From DAOTXS01 sp034435055 (lineage in GTDB: Bacteria; Chloroflexota; Anaerolineae; UBA4142): a DNA stretch of 64,000 nt. The notes under the pieces are model-generated. The model searched no databases and was not told where the DNA came from. It saw nothing but the letters and a program-made list of their open reading frames with translations. Shown one piece after another: positions 63,465-64,000 of the stretch (position 1 is its first letter; the number at the start of each line of letters is the position of its first letter). Location of the stretch: NCBI GenBank assembly GCA_034435055.1, contig DAOTXS010000056.1:1-64000 (forward strand), read 5' to 3'. The position numbers were made by a program, and so were the translations under genes.

Positions 63465-64000
63465 TGTACAAAAACCATCGCATCTCGCTCGTGATGCCGT
63501 GCTACAATGAAGAACGCGGCTTGCCGGAAGTTTTCCGTGACCTGCCGCGCGATATTGTCGATGAAGTGATCGCCGTCGATAACAATTCGACTGATCGCAC
63601 CGCCGAAGTCGCGCGCGAACTCGGGGCAAAAGTTGTACGCGAGACCACACAAGGGTACGGCGCGGCGTACAAAACCGGCTTGCGCCACGCCACCGGCGAC
63701 ATTATCGTGACGATGGATGCTGATGGCACCTACCCGCGCAACTTTATTCCGATTTTGCTTCAAGTGATGATCGAAGAAAATTTTGATTTCATCACGTGTG
63801 ACCGCACCGGGCACAAGGATAAACCAAGCAATCGTCTGCGCGTCTTTGGCAACGACGTGTTGAATTTTTTCATCTGGCTTTTGTTCTGGTTTCGTGTGCG
63901 GGATTCACAATCGGGGATGTGGGTGTTCCGGCGTTGGGTGCTCGAGCATCTAAGTTTGACGAGCGATGGGATGGCGTTTTCGGAAGAGATCAAGTTGGAA
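63464..64000 (+). CDS. GT2-family glycosyltransferase, DPM1-like (partial, runs off window end)
   Basis: The first 179 codons of a glycosyltransferase. RISLVMPCYNEERGLPEVF, VIAVDNNSTDRTAEVARELG, GYGAAYKTGLRHATGDIIVT and the metal motif MDADGTYP resemble polyprenyl-phosphate mannosyl/glucosyltransferases. The later FFIWLLFWFRVRDSQSGMWVF matches the family. The ATG overlaps the previous stop (TAATG). The gene is cut at 64000 and continues beyond the window. Confidence 0.9.
   Translation, partial: MYKNHRISLVMPCYNEERGLPEVFRDLPRDIVDEVIAVDNNSTDRTAEVARELGAKVVRETTQGYGAAYKTGLRHATGDIIVTMDADGTYPRNFIPILLQVMIEENFDFITCDRTGHKDKPSNRLRVFGNDVLNFFIWLLFWFRVRDSQSGMWVFRRWVLEHLSLTSDGMAFSEEIKLE

Noticed and set aside
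1..64000. CRISPR array, rRNA operon, prophage or integrase
   Set aside because: I saw no regularly spaced direct repeats, no 16S/23S sequence and no integrase or capsid motifs in the window.

Overview
The window reads as one contiguous stretch of a moderately GC-rich bacterial chromosome, most likely a member of the Chloroflexota (Anaerolineae-like), probably from an environmental genome. This is an inference from several things: a transaldolase-glucose-6-phosphate isomerase fusion, a T-box leader ahead of the valine tRNA synthetase region, lipoproteins with Ser/Thr/Pro spacers and an NBR1-type (FW) domain, an NrfA with CXXCH at the catalytic haem, and no outer-membrane or LPS genes. Genes are tightly packed, many with ATGA or GTGA overlaps. 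The promoters I can read are sigma70-like (TTGACA, 16-17 bp, TATAAT), and some place the ATG only 7-9 nt after the -10, which predicts leaderless mRNAs.

Layout. 0.3-13.6 kb: an MFS transporter, then a carbon-metabolism run (histidine phosphatase, FGGY kinase resembling gluconokinase, small membrane protein, NIPSNAP, RpiB, Tal-Pgi fusion, Zwf), a DUF1361 membrane protein, an acidic protein and MutS. 13.7-17.4 kb: an FW-domain lipoprotein with three C-terminal repeats, two lysine/proline-rich secreted or membrane-tethered proteins and a small Cys/acidic protein. 17.4-26.6 kb: GNAT, PgpH-type c-di-AMP hydrolase, YbeY, MazG-like pyrophosphatase, cysteine-desulfurase-like enzyme, FtcD, type-5-like UDG, a glycosidase-like lipoprotein and Fpg. 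26.5-30.5 kb (minus): HutI, DUF554, a cytochrome b5-like protein, DUF1786 and Nudix. 30.6-35.6 kb: SufR-like regulator with MoaA, ErpA, NrfHA (minus), YqeY and a 56-residue membrane ORF. 35.7-43.9 kb: XTP/ITP phosphatase, MATE pump, leucyl aminopeptidase, homocysteine methyltransferase/MTHFR, SnoaL-like lipoprotein, APH-type sugar kinase and a DOMON-like protein. 43.9-50.0 kb: a PhoPR-like two-component pair divergent from a T-box leader, a membrane gene and ValS. 50.1-59.6 kb: TPR and DUF1287 lipoproteins, RsmD, PRTase, ThpR, a membrane protein with an AAA+ ATPase, ClpX, ClpP, trigger factor and tRNA-Leu(UAG). 59.7-64 kb: CPBP protease, glycosyltransferase, SPASM radical SAM protein, a thioredoxin-like lipoprotein with an in-frame UGA, and a glycosyltransferase cut by the window end.

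Two things stand out. First, the thioredoxin-like lipoprotein at 62943-63464 has TGA exactly where the first Cys of W-C-G-x-C should be. Coding continues in frame to a cis-Pro motif and a normal stop, and a 7-bp hairpin with a CGUGC loop lies 19 nt after the TGA, which fits a bacterial SECIS. This looks like an undescribed membrane-anchored selenoprotein. Second, the region is peppered with palindromic or low-complexity repeats. These sit between genes and also, in frame, inside conserved proteins (MutS, RsmD, HutI) and inside the T-box leader; two members of one family use the same reading frame in MutS and RsmD.

All assignments come from reading the sequence and from remembered family signatures; no database search was run.
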